A DNA stretch of 64,000 nt from Fusobacterium varium (lineage in GTDB: Bacteria; Fusobacteriota; Fusobacteriia; Fusobacteriales; Fusobacteriaceae), in contig LR134390.1 of assembly GCA_900637705.1 (NCBI GenBank), positions 682,001-746,000 on the forward strand, read 5' to 3'. Shown here piece after piece: positions 1-8,902 of the stretch; position 1 is the stretch's first letter; each line of letters starts with the position of its first letter. The notes beneath the pieces were generated by a model, which was given only the letters and a program-made list of their open reading frames with translations, searched no databases and was not told the origin of the DNA. Both the position numbers and the translations under genes were made by a program.

Positions 1-641
1 AAAAATTAGGATTACATGGAGAAATCTTACTTGATTATGTTAAATGGTTAAGAGATAGAATCATTTCTCAAAGAACTGATGCTAACTACTCTCCAATATT
101 CCACATAGATGTTTATGGAACTATTGGTGCTGCATTTGATTGTGATACTAAAAAAATGGCTGACTACATTGCTACATTAGTAGAAGCTGCAAAACCATTC
201 AAGTTAAGAATAGAAGGACCTATGGACGTTGAAGACAGAGATAAACAAATTGAAGCTCTTGCTGCTTTAACTGCAGAAGTAGATGCTAGAGGAATTGAAG
301 TTGAATTAGTTGCTGATGAATGGTGTAATACTTTAGAAGATATTAAATTATTTGCTGATAAAAAAGCTGGACATGTAGTTCAAATAAAAACTCCAGACCT
401 TGGAGGAGTAAATAACATAGCTGATGCAATTCTTTACTGTAATAAAGTAGGAATAGGATCATACTGTGGAGGAACTTGTAACGAAACTAACAGATCTGCT
501 GAAGTTACTACTAACATCGGTATGGCATGTGGAGCTCTTCAAGTTCTTGCTAAACCAGGAATGGGTGTTGACGAAGGATATATGATCGTATTTAACGAAA
601 TGTCTAGAGTTGAAGCTTTAGTAAACAGAAGAAAAAAATAG
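1..641 (+). CDS. mal: Methylaspartate ammonia-lyase, C-terminal part
   Basis: Partial gene: the reading frame is open from base 3 and only about the last 212 of roughly 410 residues are present. The enzyme deaminates (2S,3S)-3-methylaspartate to mesaconate, the second step of the methylaspartate route of glutamate fermentation, in the cytoplasm. The fragment has the enolase-superfamily barrel: an acidic metal ligand in RIEGPMDVED, another in ELVADEWCNT, and QIKTPDLGG, whose lysine matches the catalytic base known in the Clostridium tetanomorphum enzyme. CGGTCNETNRSAEVTTNI near the end is also family-typical. A terminator follows, then citDEF 130 bp downstream, which suggests the next steps of the same pathway. 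Confidence 0.93.
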   Translation, partial: KLGLHGEILLDYVKWLRDRIISQRTDANYSPIFHIDVYGTIGAAFDCDTKKMADYIATLVEAAKPFKLRIEGPMDVEDRDKQIEALAALTAEVDARGIEVELVADEWCNTLEDIKLFADKKAGHVVQIKTPDLGGVNNIADAILYCNKVGIGSYCGGTCNETNRSAEVTTNIGMACGALQVLAKPGMGVDEGYMIVFNEMSRVEALVNRRKK

Positions 642-680
642 TTTTCTTTTAAAAATATAATTATAATTTATTTTGATTTT

Positions 681-711
681 GGAAAAGGTAGTTATATGAC
701 TACCTTTTTCC
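681..711 (+). terminator. Intrinsic terminator after mal
   Basis: The stem GGAAAAGGTAGT (681-692) pairs with ACTACCTTTTTCC (699-711) around a 6-nt loop and runs into a T-rich stretch. It separates mal from citD, although read-through may still join them. Confidence 0.75.
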
Positions 712-770
712 TTTAATTAGTCCTAATATTTAAAAAATTTTATTTAGAATTTAATAATGAGGTGAATCAA

Positions 771-1031
771 ATGACAATAAAGAAAGCTGCTAAATGTGGT
801 ACTCTAGAATCAAATGATATATTTGTGATTCTAACTCCAGCTGAAAGCGGAATAGAAGTAGAATTAGAAAGTACTGTAGAAAAACAATTTGGAGCTCATA
901 TAAGAGAAGTTATAAAAAATAAACTTGTAGAACTTGGGATTGATGGTGTAAAAGTTCAGGCTCAAGACAAAGGGGCTCTTGATTATACTATTAGAGCTAG
1001 AATAGAAGCTGCTGTTGCTAGAGGATTATAA
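771..1031 (+). CDS. citD: Citrate/citramalate lyase acyl-carrier (gamma) subunit
   Basis: Small acyl-carrier subunit (86 aa) that carries the phosphoribosyl-dephospho-CoA arm of the lyase complex. The GTLESND motif places a serine at residue 14, the position of the prosthetic-group serine in characterised CitD. The C-terminal DKGALDYTIRARIEAA stretch is also typical. I chose ATG 771 because AGGTG at 760-764 sits 6-7 nt before it; an in-frame GTG at 762 would overlap the ribosome site. citE follows after 35 bp and citF after that. The genes needed to build and attach the arm (citC, citX, citG) are not in this window. Next to mal, the complex may act on citramalate rather than citrate. Confidence 0.92.
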   Translation: MTIKKAAKCGTLESNDIFVILTPAESGIEVELESTVEKQFGAHIREVIKNKLVELGIDGVKVQAQDKGALDYTIRARIEAAVARGL

Positions 1032-1066
1032 TAATTATATTATTTTTTATATGAGAGGTGTTTATA

Positions 1067-1939
1067 GTGGAATTAAGAAGAACTATGTTATTTATGCCTG
1101 GAAATAATCCAGGAATGCTCCAAACAGCTGCTGTATTTGGTTCAGATGCTGTTATATTTGACTTGGAAGATGCTGTTGCGTTGACAGAAAAAGATGCTGC
1201 TAGATATTTAATAAGTGAAGCTTTAAGAACAAATAAATATGATGATGTAGAAGTTGTAGTAAGAGTTAATCCTTTATCAACTCCATATGCAGAAAAAGAT
1301 ATAGATGTAATAGCAAGATTGAAACCAGATGCTATACTTCTTCCAAAAGCATGTCCTGAGGACATAGCTGTATTAGATAAAAAACTAGATGAAATAGAAA
1401 AAGAAATGGGATTTGAAGCTGGAAGTATAAAAATACATCCATTAGTAGAAACTACTTATGGGGTAGAAACAGTTTACGAAACTATAAAATCAAGTCCAAG
1501 AGTCATTTCAGTTTTACTAGGAGGAGAAGACCTTGCAGTTGATTTAGGAGTAAAAAGAACTAAATCATCAGATGAATTATTCTATGCAAGAACTAAAGTG
1601 GTAAATGCATGTAAAGCTTGTAAAGTAGATGCAATTGACACACCATTTACAGATACAAATGACTATGAAGGATTGATGGCTGACTCATTAAAAGCAAAAA
1701 TGTTAGGATTTACAGGAAAACTTGCTATAAACCCAAGACAAATAGATACAATCCATGCAGCTTACTGTCCATCGCAGGCTGAAATCAATCATGCTTTAAG
1801 AGTAATAGCAGCTAAAGAAGAAGCAGCTAAAGAAGGGCTTGGAGTATTTTCATTAGATGGAAAAATGGTTGACCTTCCAATTATAAATAGAGCTATTCAT
1901 ACATTGGATGTTGCAAGACTTATTGGTCTGATAGATTAA
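1067..1939 (+). CDS. citE: Citrate/citramalate lyase beta subunit
   Basis: Beta subunit (about 290 aa), the lyase that cleaves the acyl-arm thioester to acetyl-arm plus an oxo acid: oxaloacetate for citrate, pyruvate for citramalate. It is a HpcH/HpaI-type TIM barrel, with LRRTMLFMPGNNPGML at the start, VIFDLEDAVA (acidic Mg2+ ligand), VVVRVNPL, LLGGEDLAVDLG and GFTGKLAINPRQID. The likely start is GTG 1067, behind GAGAGGTG (1053-1060); the GTG at 1058 lies inside that ribosome site. It is the middle gene of citD-citE-citF. Substrate choice cannot be read from the sequence; the mal neighbour favours citramalate. Confidence 0.92.
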   Translation: MELRRTMLFMPGNNPGMLQTAAVFGSDAVIFDLEDAVALTEKDAARYLISEALRTNKYDDVEVVVRVNPLSTPYAEKDIDVIARLKPDAILLPKACPEDIAVLDKKLDEIEKEMGFEAGSIKIHPLVETTYGVETVYETIKSSPRVISVLLGGEDLAVDLGVKRTKSSDELFYARTKVVNACKACKVDAIDTPFTDTNDYEGLMADSLKAKMLGFTGKLAINPRQIDTIHAAYCPSQAEINHALRVIAAKEEAAKEGLGVFSLDGKMVDLPIINRAIHTLDVARLIGLID

Positions 1940-1964
1940 TCAATAATATGTGAGGTGTTTATAG

Positions 1965-3509
1965 ATGAAAAATGTTTTAGGAAGAGAAGTTCCTGATTTT
2001 ATAGAAGGATATGGAAAAATCAGTCATTATAATGGATATTTAGCAAATACAACAGGAGTGGTAAAAAAGAATTATACTTTTAAAGTTGTAACTCCTAATG
2101 ATAAGAAACTTCATACAGATTTTATAGAATTAATGGATAAGCTTCCATTAAAAGATGGAATGGTAGTATCTTTTCACCACCATTTAAGAAATGGAGATTA
2201 TGTACTAAATTTAGTAATGGCAGAAATAGCAAAGAGAGGATACAAAGATATAACAATAGTTGCAAGTTCTATATTTCCATGCCATAAGCCTTTAGTAGAA
2301 ATGATAGAAAAAGGAATAGTAACACAAATATATGCTGGATATATGTCAGGGCCAGTAGCTCAAGCAATATCACAAGGTAAAATGCAAAAACCAGCTGTTA
2401 TGCATACACATGGTGGAAGAGCAAGAATAATGGAAACAGGAGAAGTCGAAGTAGATATAGCTTTTGTTGCAGCTCCAACATCAGATGAATATGGAAATAT
2501 TAATGGAGTAGATGGAAAATCAGCATGTGGAGCTTTAGGATATGCTCATTCAGATGTAGAAAATGCTAAATTAGTAGTTGCAATTACTGATAATTTAGTT
2601 CCTTATCCAAATACAACAATAGAAATAAATCAAACTTTAATAGATTATGTATTGGTAGTAGATGCTATTGGAGATCCAAAAGGAATAGTATCAGGAACTA
2701 CTCAGATTACTAAAAATCCAATTGGATTAAAAGTTGCTGATCTTACAGCTAAATTTATAGAACAATCAGGATATTTAAAAGATGGAATGAGTTTTCAGAC
2801 AGGTGCAGGAGGAATATCACTTGCAGTTGCAGCAGAAGTTAGAAATCTTATGAAATCAAAAAATATAGTAGGTAGTTTTGCTGCTGGAGGAATAACAGGA
2901 TATATAGTAGATATGTATAAAGATGGACTTTTTAAAGCTTTATTTGATGTGCAATGTTTTGATCTTAATGCAATTAAATCAGCAAAAGAGAATCCAAATC
3001 ATATAAAAATGTCAGCAACAATGTATGCAAATGCAAATAACAAAGGTTCAGTAGTAAATATGCTAGATATAGTTATACTAGGTGCAACAGAAATGGATAC
3101 AAATTTCAATGTAAATGTAACTACAGGATCAGATGGTGTTATTATGGGAGGATCTGGAGGACACAGTGACACAGCTGCTGGATCAAAATTATGTATAATA
3201 GTATCACAACTTGTAAATGCAAGAATATCAGTAGTGAAAGATAGAATAACTACTGTAACAACTCCTGGAGAAACAGTAGATGTATTAGTAACAGAAAGAG
3301 GAATAGCAATCAATCCATTAAGAAAAGATTTGATAGAGAAATTTAAAAATTCTAATCTTCCAATAAAAACAATAGAAGAACTAAAAGAAATAGCAGAAGC
3401 TATGACAGGAAAAGAAGAAGCAATAGAATTTGAGGATAAAATAGTTGCTGTGGTACAATACAGAGATGGTTCTGTAGTGGATGTTGTAAGACAAGTAAAA
3501 AATAACTAA
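1965..3509 (+). CDS. citF: Citrate/citramalate lyase alpha subunit (transferase)
   Basis: Alpha subunit (514 aa), which swaps the acetyl group on the acyl-carrier arm for the substrate acid before CitE cleaves it. It is a family-length CoA-transferase-like protein. GLVSFHHHLRNGD-type sequence near residue 65, a glycine-rich FQTGAGGISLAVAAEV segment near residue 270 and GSDGVIMGGSGGHSDTAAGSKL near residue 390 match CitF. The ATG follows TGAGGTG by about 7 nt and lies 25 bp after citE. It is the last gene of the set; the metK riboswitch transcript starts just downstream. The closest studied three-subunit citramalate lyase is from Clostridium, so I infer citramalate as substrate but cannot prove it. 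Confidence 0.92.
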   Translation: MKNVLGREVPDFIEGYGKISHYNGYLANTTGVVKKNYTFKVVTPNDKKLHTDFIELMDKLPLKDGMVVSFHHHLRNGDYVLNLVMAEIAKRGYKDITIVASSIFPCHKPLVEMIEKGIVTQIYAGYMSGPVAQAISQGKMQKPAVMHTHGGRARIMETGEVEVDIAFVAAPTSDEYGNINGVDGKSACGALGYAHSDVENAKLVVAITDNLVPYPNTTIEINQTLIDYVLVVDAIGDPKGIVSGTTQITKNPIGLKVADLTAKFIEQSGYLKDGMSFQTGAGGISLAVAAEVRNLMKSKNIVGSFAAGGITGYIVDMYKDGLFKALFDVQCFDLNAIKSAKENPNHIKMSATMYANANNKGSVVNMLDIVILGATEMDTNFNVNVTTGSDGVIMGGSGGHSDTAAGSKLCIIVSQLVNARISVVKDRITTVTTPGETVDVLVTERGIAINPLRKDLIEKFKNSNLPIKTIEELKEIAEAMTGKEEAIEFEDKIVAVVQYRDGSVVDVVRQVKNN

Positions 3510-3516
3510 ATAATTA

Positions 3517-3544
3517 TTGACATAATTAGTAAAAAATATATAAT
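3517..3544 (+). promoter_or_regulatory. Promoter of metK riboswitch transcript
   Basis: TTGACA at 3517-3522 and TATAAT at 3539-3544 with a 16-bp spacer, placed directly upstream of the SAM-I aptamer. Consensus sigma-70 type. Confidence 0.8.
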
Positions 3545-3572
3545 AAAGTATAAATGATAAATATAAAGAATG

Positions 3573-3710
3573 CCATCAAGAGAGATTGAGGGACTGGCCC
3601 GTTGAAATCTCAGCAACCTGCTTTTTAAGTGTGGTGCTAACTCCTGATAGATGGAATATTGGATTTAGAACTTAATCCCTTTCATCTGTCTGGTGAAAGG
3701 GATTTTTTTA
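3573..3710 (+). promoter_or_regulatory. SAM-I (S-box) riboswitch upstream of metK
   Basis: SAM-sensing leader. Aptamer 3573-3654: P1 pairs CCATC (3573-3577) with GATGG (3650-3654), and the conserved core motifs GAGGGACTGGCCC, CAGCAACC and GGTGCTAA are present. Terminator: AATCCCTTTCA (3674-3684) with TGAAAGGGATT (3694-3704), then a T run. A competing antiterminator can form between GATAGATG (3646-3653) and CATCTGTC (3683-3690); it uses the 3' side of P1 and the terminator's 5' arm. SAM binding should therefore stop transcription before metK. Confidence 0.96.
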
Positions 3711-3750
3711 TCTTAAACATCAAATTAATGGTATATTTTAAGGAGGAAAA

Positions 3751-4905
3751 ATGAAAAATTTAACTTATTTCACATCAGAATTTGTGTCACCTGGTCACCC
3801 AGATAAGGTATCAGATCAAATTTCAGATGCAGTAGTAGACGCATGTCTTGCTGATGATCCGAATTCAAGAGTAGCATGTGAAGTATTTTGTACAACAGGA
3901 CAAGTTGTTGTAGGAGGAGAAATTACAACTACTACTTATATAGATATTCAAGACATTGTAAGAAGCAAAATAGATGAAATTGGATACAAAGAAGGAATGG
4001 GATTTGATTCAAATTGTGGAGTACTTAGTGCTATTCATGCTCAATCACCAGACATAGCTATGGGAGTAGATATTGGAGGAGCAGGGGATCAAGGAATAAT
4101 GTTTGGAGGAGCTGTAAAAGAAACTCCAGAATTAATGCCATTGGCTCTTGTATTAGCTAGAGAGATACTAGTAAAATTAACTAAAATGACTAGAGCAAAA
4201 GAACTTCCATGGGCAAGACCAGATGCAAAATCACAAGTAACTTTAGCTTATGATGAAAATGGAAAAATAGATCATGTTGATACAGTGGTAGTATCTGTAC
4301 AACATAATCCAGATGTAACTCAGGCTCAGATTAGAGAAGAAGTAATAGAAAAAGTAATAAAACCAGTATTAAAATCATATGAGCTTAAACCAGAAGAAGT
4401 AAAACATTTCCATATTAATCCAACAGGAAGATTTGTAATTGGAGGACCACATGGAGATACAGGAGTAACAGGAAGAAAAATAATAGTAGATACATATGGA
4501 GGATTTTTCAGACATGGAGGAGGAGCTTTTTCAGGAAAGGATCCTTCAAAAGTAGATAGATCAGCAGCATATGCAGCAAGATGGGTAGCAAAAAATATAG
4601 TAGCAGCAAACTTGGCAGACAAATGTGAAATACAATTATCATATGCAATAGGAGTAGTAGAACCAACATCAGTAAAAGTTGATACATTTGGAACAGGAAA
4701 AGTAGATGAATATGCTTTAGCAGAAGCAGTAAAAAAAGTATTTGATTTAACACCGAGAGGAATAGAAAGAGCACTAGAATTAAGAAGTGGAAAATTTAAA
4801 TATCAAGACTTGGCAGCATTTGGACATATAGGAAGGACAGATTTAGATCTTCCATGGGAAAAAATTGACAAAGTAGAAGAATTAAAAAAAGTTTTAAATA
4901 AATAA
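3751..4905 (+). CDS. metK: S-adenosylmethionine synthetase
   Basis: Makes SAM from methionine and ATP in the cytoplasm. At 384 aa it has normal length. Family motifs are [21 protein letters not shown] near the start, [13 protein letters not shown] near residue 110, [12 protein letters not shown] near residue 235 and [19 protein letters not shown] near residue 255. The start ATG follows AAGGAGG by 6 nt. The gene sits under a SAM-I riboswitch, so its product should repress it. A nucleosidase that acts on SAM by-products follows after a terminator hairpin. Confidence 0.98.
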   Translation: MKNLTYFTSEFVSPGHPDKVSDQISDAVVDACLADDPNSRVACEVFCTTGQVVVGGEITTTTYIDIQDIVRSKIDEIGYKEGMGFDSNCGVLSAIHAQSPDIAMGVDIGGAGDQGIMFGGAVKETPELMPLALVLAREILVKLTKMTRAKELPWARPDAKSQVTLAYDENGKIDHVDTVVVSVQHNPDVTQAQIREEVIEKVIKPVLKSYELKPEEVKHFHINPTGRFVIGGPHGDTGVTGRKIIVDTYGGFFRHGGGAFSGKDPSKVDRSAAYAARWVAKNIVAANLADKCEIQLSYAIGVVEPTSVKVDTFGTGKVDEYALAEAVKKVFDLTPRGIERALELRSGKFKYQDLAAFGHIGRTDLDLPWEKIDKVEELKKVLNK

Positions 4906-4915
4906 TTAAAATATA

Positions 4916-4962
4916 AAAAGATGAATCAAAGGACTAAAATTAGGATTTTGATCATCTTTTTT
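4916..4962 (+). terminator. Terminator between metK and the nucleosidase gene
   Basis: AAAAGATGAATCAAA (4916-4930) pairs imperfectly with TTTTGATCATCTTTTTT (4946-4962), ending in a T tract, just before the next gene's ribosome site. Confidence 0.65.
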
Positions 4963-4976
4963 AAAGGGGAAGGAAA

Positions 4977-5732
4977 ATGAAAAAATTAATAATAATGTTA
5001 TTGATAATTTGTCTAGCAACAACTGTTTTTGCTCAAAAAATTGCTTTGATAGGAGCAATGGATTCAGAGATAGAACTTCTTAAAAATTCTATGAAAAATG
5101 TAACAGAAGTAAAAATAGGGGCTATAACTTATTATGAGGGTACACTTGAAGGGAAAAATATAGTACTTTTGAAAACAGGAGTTGGAAAAGTAAATGCAGC
5201 TATTGGTGCAGATACTGTTATTAGAGAGTTTGAAGTTGAAAGTATAATATTTACTGGAGTAGCAGGAGCAATTGATAATAAATTAAATATTGCTGATATA
5301 GTTATATCAAAGGATTTGGTACAGCATGATGTAGATTTAACAGCTTTTGGCAGACCAATGGGATTGATACCAGGTAATAACTCTATAGAGTTTAAAGCTG
5401 ATAAAAATTTAATAGATATTGCCTATGAATCTGCTGTAAAAGTTTTAGGAAAAGATAAAGTTAAAATAGGAAGAATAGCAACAGGGGACCAATTTATAGC
5501 TGATAAAGATAGAGTTAAAATGATAGGTGAAATTTTTGAAGCTTCTGCTGTAGAGATGGAAGGAGGAGCTGTAGCTCAGGTAGCTCAGTTATATAATGTA
5601 CCATTTGTTGTATTGAGAGCAGTTTCAGATAAAGCAGATGGAAGCGCTAAAATGACATATGAAGATTTTGTTGTTGTTGCAGCTGATAATTCAGCTAATA
5701 TTGTAAAGGAAATGTTGAAAAGAATTAAATAG
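4977..5732 (+). CDS. mtn: 5'-methylthioadenosine/SAH nucleosidase with signal peptide
   Basis: Cleaves methylthioadenosine and S-adenosylhomocysteine to adenine plus a thioribose, for SAM salvage (251 aa). The catalytic residues are visible: the glutamate in GAMDSEIELL (E31), the Met-Glu pair in VEMEGGAVAQ and the aspartate in RAVSDKAD. The odd point is the N-terminus: about 20 extra residues, Lys-Lys followed by a hydrophobic stretch and TVFA-Q, which look like a cleavable signal peptide absent from usual cytosolic forms. There is no lipobox. The ATG follows GGGGAAGGA. The enzyme would then act in the periplasm or outside the cell. It sits after metK and ends with a very strong terminator. 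Confidence 0.9.
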   Translation: MKKLIIMLLIICLATTVFAQKIALIGAMDSEIELLKNSMKNVTEVKIGAITYYEGTLEGKNIVLLKTGVGKVNAAIGADTVIREFEVESIIFTGVAGAIDNKLNIADIVISKDLVQHDVDLTAFGRPMGLIPGNNSIEFKADKNLIDIAYESAVKVLGKDKVKIGRIATGDQFIADKDRVKMIGEIFEASAVEMEGGAVAQVAQLYNVPFVVLRAVSDKADGSAKMTYEDFVVVAADNSANIVKEMLKRIK

Positions 5733-5758
5733 GAATAAATAATATTTTAAGTCAATCT

Positions 5759-5806
5759 AAGTGTATCTTGAATATTGGAAAATCAATATTCAAGATACAC
5801 TTTTTA
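5759..5806 (+). terminator. Strong intrinsic terminator after mtn
   Basis: A perfect 19-bp stem, AAGTGTATCTTGAATATTG (5759-5777) with its complement at 5784-5802, a 6-nt loop and a T run. Closes the metK-mtn unit. Confidence 0.9.
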
Positions 5807-5835
5807 ATATAAAAAATATTTAAAGTGCAAAATTA

Positions 5836-5864
5836 TTGACACTCTTTATATCAAGTGTTATACT
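5836..5864 (+). promoter_or_regulatory. Sigma-70 promoter for the 5899 membrane gene
   Basis: TTGACA (5836-5841), a 17-bp spacer and TATACT (5859-5864), 34 bp before the start codon. Confidence 0.8.
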
Positions 5865-5898
5865 TTTACAGTATTGAAAAAATCAAGGAGATAGATAT

Positions 5899-7050
5899 AT
5901 GGAAAGATTGAAAAAGAAAGCAGTAAGTATGGAAGCTTTTGTGTGTTTAGGATTATTAGCAGGCTCTTGCATAGCAACAGCTAATATAATGGGACCTGTA
6001 AATATGATAAATACTATAATGGGAACTGCACATGATCTTTTAATAAACACAGTATTTTTCATAATGGGGGTAGCTGTATTAGCAGGAGCTCTTTCAGAAA
6101 TATTATCTGAATTTGGAGTAATATCATTGATAAATAAACTGCTTTATTTTGTAATCTATCCTTTATATAAATTGCCAGGAGCTTCTGCATTGGCAATAGT
6201 AACAACATATATATCTGATAATCCAGCTGTTCTCAGTCTAGCAGCAAATAAAGAGTTTAGAAAATATTTTAAAAATTATCAATTTGTTGCTCTTACTAAT
6301 TTAGGAACATCTTTTGGAATGGGATTTATAGTTTCAGCATTTATGGTTGCTCAAGGTGGGCTTATGAAAGAAAATCTTTTCAAGGCAGTTCTTATAGGAA
6401 ATTTTGGAGCAGTAGTAGGAAGTATAATAAGTGTAAATTTAATGATGCATTATAGCAAGAAATATTTCAAAAGTATAGGAGAATCAGAAGAAGAAAAAGA
6501 AATAGAAAAATTTGTTCTTGATACAAGAGAAATAAGAAGAGGAACAGTTTTTGGAAGGTTTTTAGAAGCAATGCTGGAAGGTGGTAAAGTAGGAGTAGAT
6601 ATGGGAATTGCTATAATTCCAGGAGTAATCATTATATGTACAACAGTACTTATGCTTACAAATGGCATGCCAGAAGGTGGCTATACAGGAGCTGCTTATG
6701 AAGGGATAGGAATACTCCCAATAATTGGAGCAAAACTTAATTTCATATTGAAACCACTTTTTGGATTTAGTAGTCCAGAAGCAATAGCTTTTCCAATAAC
6801 AGCTCTTGGAGCTGTGGGGGCTGCGATTGGTCTTGTTCCTCAATTTATAAAAGAAGGAGTAATAGGTCCAAGAGAGATTGCAGTTTTTACAAGTATGGGA
6901 ATGTGTTGGAGTGGATATTTAAGTACACATGTAGCCATGATGGATAGTTTAAAGTATAGAGATTTAACTGGAAAAGCAATATTTAGTCATACTATTGGAG
7001 GATTAGCAGCTGGAATAGCAGCAAACTTTTTATATTCATTATTTATATAA
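5899..7050 (+). CDS. Nucleoside-recognition (Gate) type membrane protein
   Basis: Integral inner-membrane protein of 383 aa with about ten hydrophobic segments. The conserved-looking stretches GASALAIVTTYISDNPAVLSLA (near residue 94) and NLGTSFGMGFIVSAFM, with a late AFPITALGAVGAAIGLVP, resemble the Gate-domain membrane proteins found in clostridia and fusobacteria (CD0519/CD1768-like), whose substrate is unknown. The ATG follows AAGGAGA. It is expressed alone, from the promoter at 5836 to a probable hairpin after 7050. I give the family with moderate confidence and no substrate; a carboxylate or nucleoside carrier is possible. Confidence 0.6.
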   Translation: MERLKKKAVSMEAFVCLGLLAGSCIATANIMGPVNMINTIMGTAHDLLINTVFFIMGVAVLAGALSEILSEFGVISLINKLLYFVIYPLYKLPGASALAIVTTYISDNPAVLSLAANKEFRKYFKNYQFVALTNLGTSFGMGFIVSAFMVAQGGLMKENLFKAVLIGNFGAVVGSIISVNLMMHYSKKYFKSIGESEEEKEIEKFVLDTREIRRGTVFGRFLEAMLEGGKVGVDMGIAIIPGVIIICTTVLMLTNGMPEGGYTGAAYEGIGILPIIGAKLNFILKPLFGFSSPEAIAFPITALGAVGAAIGLVPQFIKEGVIGPREIAVFTSMGMCWSGYLSTHVAMMDSLKYRDLTGKAIFSHTIGGLAAGIAANFLYSLFI

Positions 7051-7154
7051 TCACAAAAGAAGATATATATTTATCTTCTTTTTTTAAAGGAAAGATATTT
7101 TAGTTTTGTATAATTAATGTATAAAGAGGAAATTTTGATAAAGGAGGTATTTTT

Positions 7155-7364
7155 ATGAGAGGTGGATTAAAAGATAGAATAGATGCAGAAAATTTAGCTA
7201 AAGCTGTAGAAATGGGAGAAGAGTTTTTAGAAAAAGATAAGAAAGTAGAAATATCTTTTGATGGAAGTGAAATAGTTATTACTAAGATTATATCATATGC
7301 TATTACTGAAGAATTTGTTGAAGAAAATGAGAAAAAATTGAAAAAATTGGGTATATTAAAGTAA
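7155..7364 (+). CDS. Small conserved-looking protein of unknown function
   Basis: 69 aa, charged and soluble, with no cysteine, signal peptide or membrane segment. It starts at ATG 7155 behind a strong AAAGGAGG and ends in a Lys-rich EKKLKKLGILK tail. The middle (KKVEISFDGSEIVITKII) is predicted beta strand and the ends look helical. I do not recognise the family. It is monocistronic: a weak hairpin follows at 7381-7414. Confidence 0.6.
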   Translation: MRGGLKDRIDAENLAKAVEMGEEFLEKDKKVEISFDGSEIVITKIISYAITEEFVEENEKKLKKLGILK

Positions 7365-7715
7365 GAATATTGTATAAAATAAAGGTGACTAAAAAATTAT
7401 TTTTAATCATCTTTATTTTTATAAAAGGAAATAGAATAAACATGATATATTGTACACTTATGAAAAAAATATTTTAAAAATTTATTTTCAGAAAATATAT
7501 GTACTAGTTTAAGTTCATTACATCAATATTAGATATTAAATACGTAAATAAGACAAGAAAAAAAGAAAATACTTTACTTTTGTACAAAAAGGGAATATAA
7601 TACATCATATAAGGCATTAAAGGCAAATATATATTGTTTAAATATAGTTTGCACTAACATAACAAATGAAAATAAATTTTCAAAAAATATTTTATAATAA
7701 TGGAGGGAGATATTT
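7365..7715 (+). other. AT-rich gap with weak terminator and malic-enzyme promoter
   Basis: No gene is seen. An imperfect hairpin (AAAGGTGACTAAAAA at 7381-7395 with 7400-7414) probably ends the 7155 transcript. The rest is AT-rich leader; the only promoter-like signal is at 7573-7601. Confidence 0.5.
7573..7601 (+). promoter_or_regulatory. Probable promoter of malic enzyme gene
   Basis: TTTACT (7573-7578), 17 bp, TATAAT (7596-7601). The -35 matches consensus at 4 of 6 positions. This leaves an untranslated leader of about 108 nt with no recognised riboswitch. Confidence 0.5.
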
Positions 7716-8894
7716 ATGCCAACAGTATTTGAAAGAGCATTGGAAATGCATGAAAAAAACAAAGGGAAGATATCAATAGTTTCAAAAGTAAAAGTAGCTA
7801 ATAAAGATGACTTGAGTCTTGCTTATTCTCCAGGAGTAGCAGAACCATGTAGAAAAATAGCAGAGAATAAAGAAGATGTATATAAATATACAGCTAAAGG
7901 AAATATGGTTGCAGTTATTACTGATGGAACAGCAGTATTAGGACTTGGAGATATTGGTCCAGAAGCAGCTCTTCCAGTAATGGAGGGAAAATGTGTATTA
8001 TTTAAAGAATTTGCAGGGGTAGATGCAATTCCTATTTGTTTAGATACTAAAGATCCAGAAGAAATAATAAGAACTGTAAAATTACTAGCTCCAGGTCTTG
8101 GAGGAGTAAATTTAGAAGATATTTCAGCACCTAGATGTATAGAAATAGAAACTAGATTGAAAAAAGAATTGGATATTCCTGTATTTCATGATGATCAGCA
8201 TGGAACTGCAATAGTAGTTGCTGCTGGATTGATTAATGCTTTTAAGGTTGTAGGGAAAAAGTTCTCTGATGCTAAAGTTGTAGTAAATGGAGCAGGAGCA
8301 GCAGGAAGCTCTATAACAAAACTTGTAAGAGATTTAGGAGCAAAAGAAATATTGGTTCTTGATAAACCAGGAATCCTTAGAAGAAGTGACAAAGAATCTT
8401 ATGATTTTTCTAAAAGAGAATTAGCTGAAATAACTAATCCTAATGATCTTGCTGGAGATTTAGCATTTGCAGTACAGGGAGCAGATGTTTTCATTGGAGT
8501 TTCTGTAGGAAATATTCTTACTACTGAAATGGTAAAAACAATGAATAAAGATGCTGTTATATTTGCAATGGCAAATCCTACTCCTGAAATAATGCCAGAA
8601 GATGCTTTGGCTGGAGGAGCAAAAATAGTGGGTACTGGAAGATCAGATTATCCTAATCAAATAAATAATGTTCTTGTATTCCCAGGATTATTTAAGGGAG
8701 CTTTAAGAGCAAAATCTAAGAAAATAACTGAAGAAATGAAACTTGCAGCAGCAAGAGGACTAGCTTCTCTTATTACTGATGAAGAAATGAATGAAAATTA
8801 TATTATTCCAGATGCTTTCGATAAAAGAGTTGCAGATGCAGTTGCAGATGCAGTTGAAAAAGTAGCAAAAGAACAAGGAATATGTAGAGATTAA
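7716..8894 (+). CDS. Malic enzyme (short form)
   Basis: Oxidative decarboxylation of malate to pyruvate with NAD(P)H formation, in the cytoplasm. It is 392 aa, the short prokaryotic form without a phosphotransacetylase domain. Motifs are SLAYSPGVAEPCRKIA near residue 30, DGTAVLGLGDIGPEAALPVMEGK (catalytic/metal region), FHDDQHGTAIVVAAGL near residue 155 and the dinucleotide-binding VVVNGAGAAGSSI near residue 188. The start ATG follows GGAGGGA. It is monocistronic with a strong terminator. Cofactor preference is not assigned. It fits pyruvate supply in a fermenting organism. Confidence 0.93.
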   Translation: MPTVFERALEMHEKNKGKISIVSKVKVANKDDLSLAYSPGVAEPCRKIAENKEDVYKYTAKGNMVAVITDGTAVLGLGDIGPEAALPVMEGKCVLFKEFAGVDAIPICLDTKDPEEIIRTVKLLAPGLGGVNLEDISAPRCIEIETRLKKELDIPVFHDDQHGTAIVVAAGLINAFKVVGKKFSDAKVVVNGAGAAGSSITKLVRDLGAKEILVLDKPGILRRSDKESYDFSKRELAEITNPNDLAGDLAFAVQGADVFIGVSVGNILTTEMVKTMNKDAVIFAMANPTPEIMPEDALAGGAKIVGTGRSDYPNQINNVLVFPGLFKGALRAKSKKITEEMKLAAARGLASLITDEEMNENYIIPDAFDKRVADAVADAVEKVAKEQGICRD

Positions 8895-8902
8895 TAAATA
8901 AA

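Noticed and set aside
1018-1365. Long minus-strand ORF opposite citE
   Set aside because: Antisense shadow of a clear citE frame; no ribosome site, low-complexity translation.
4508-4774. Leucine-rich minus-strand ORF opposite metK
   Set aside because: Arises from the A-rich metK codons read in antisense; low complexity.
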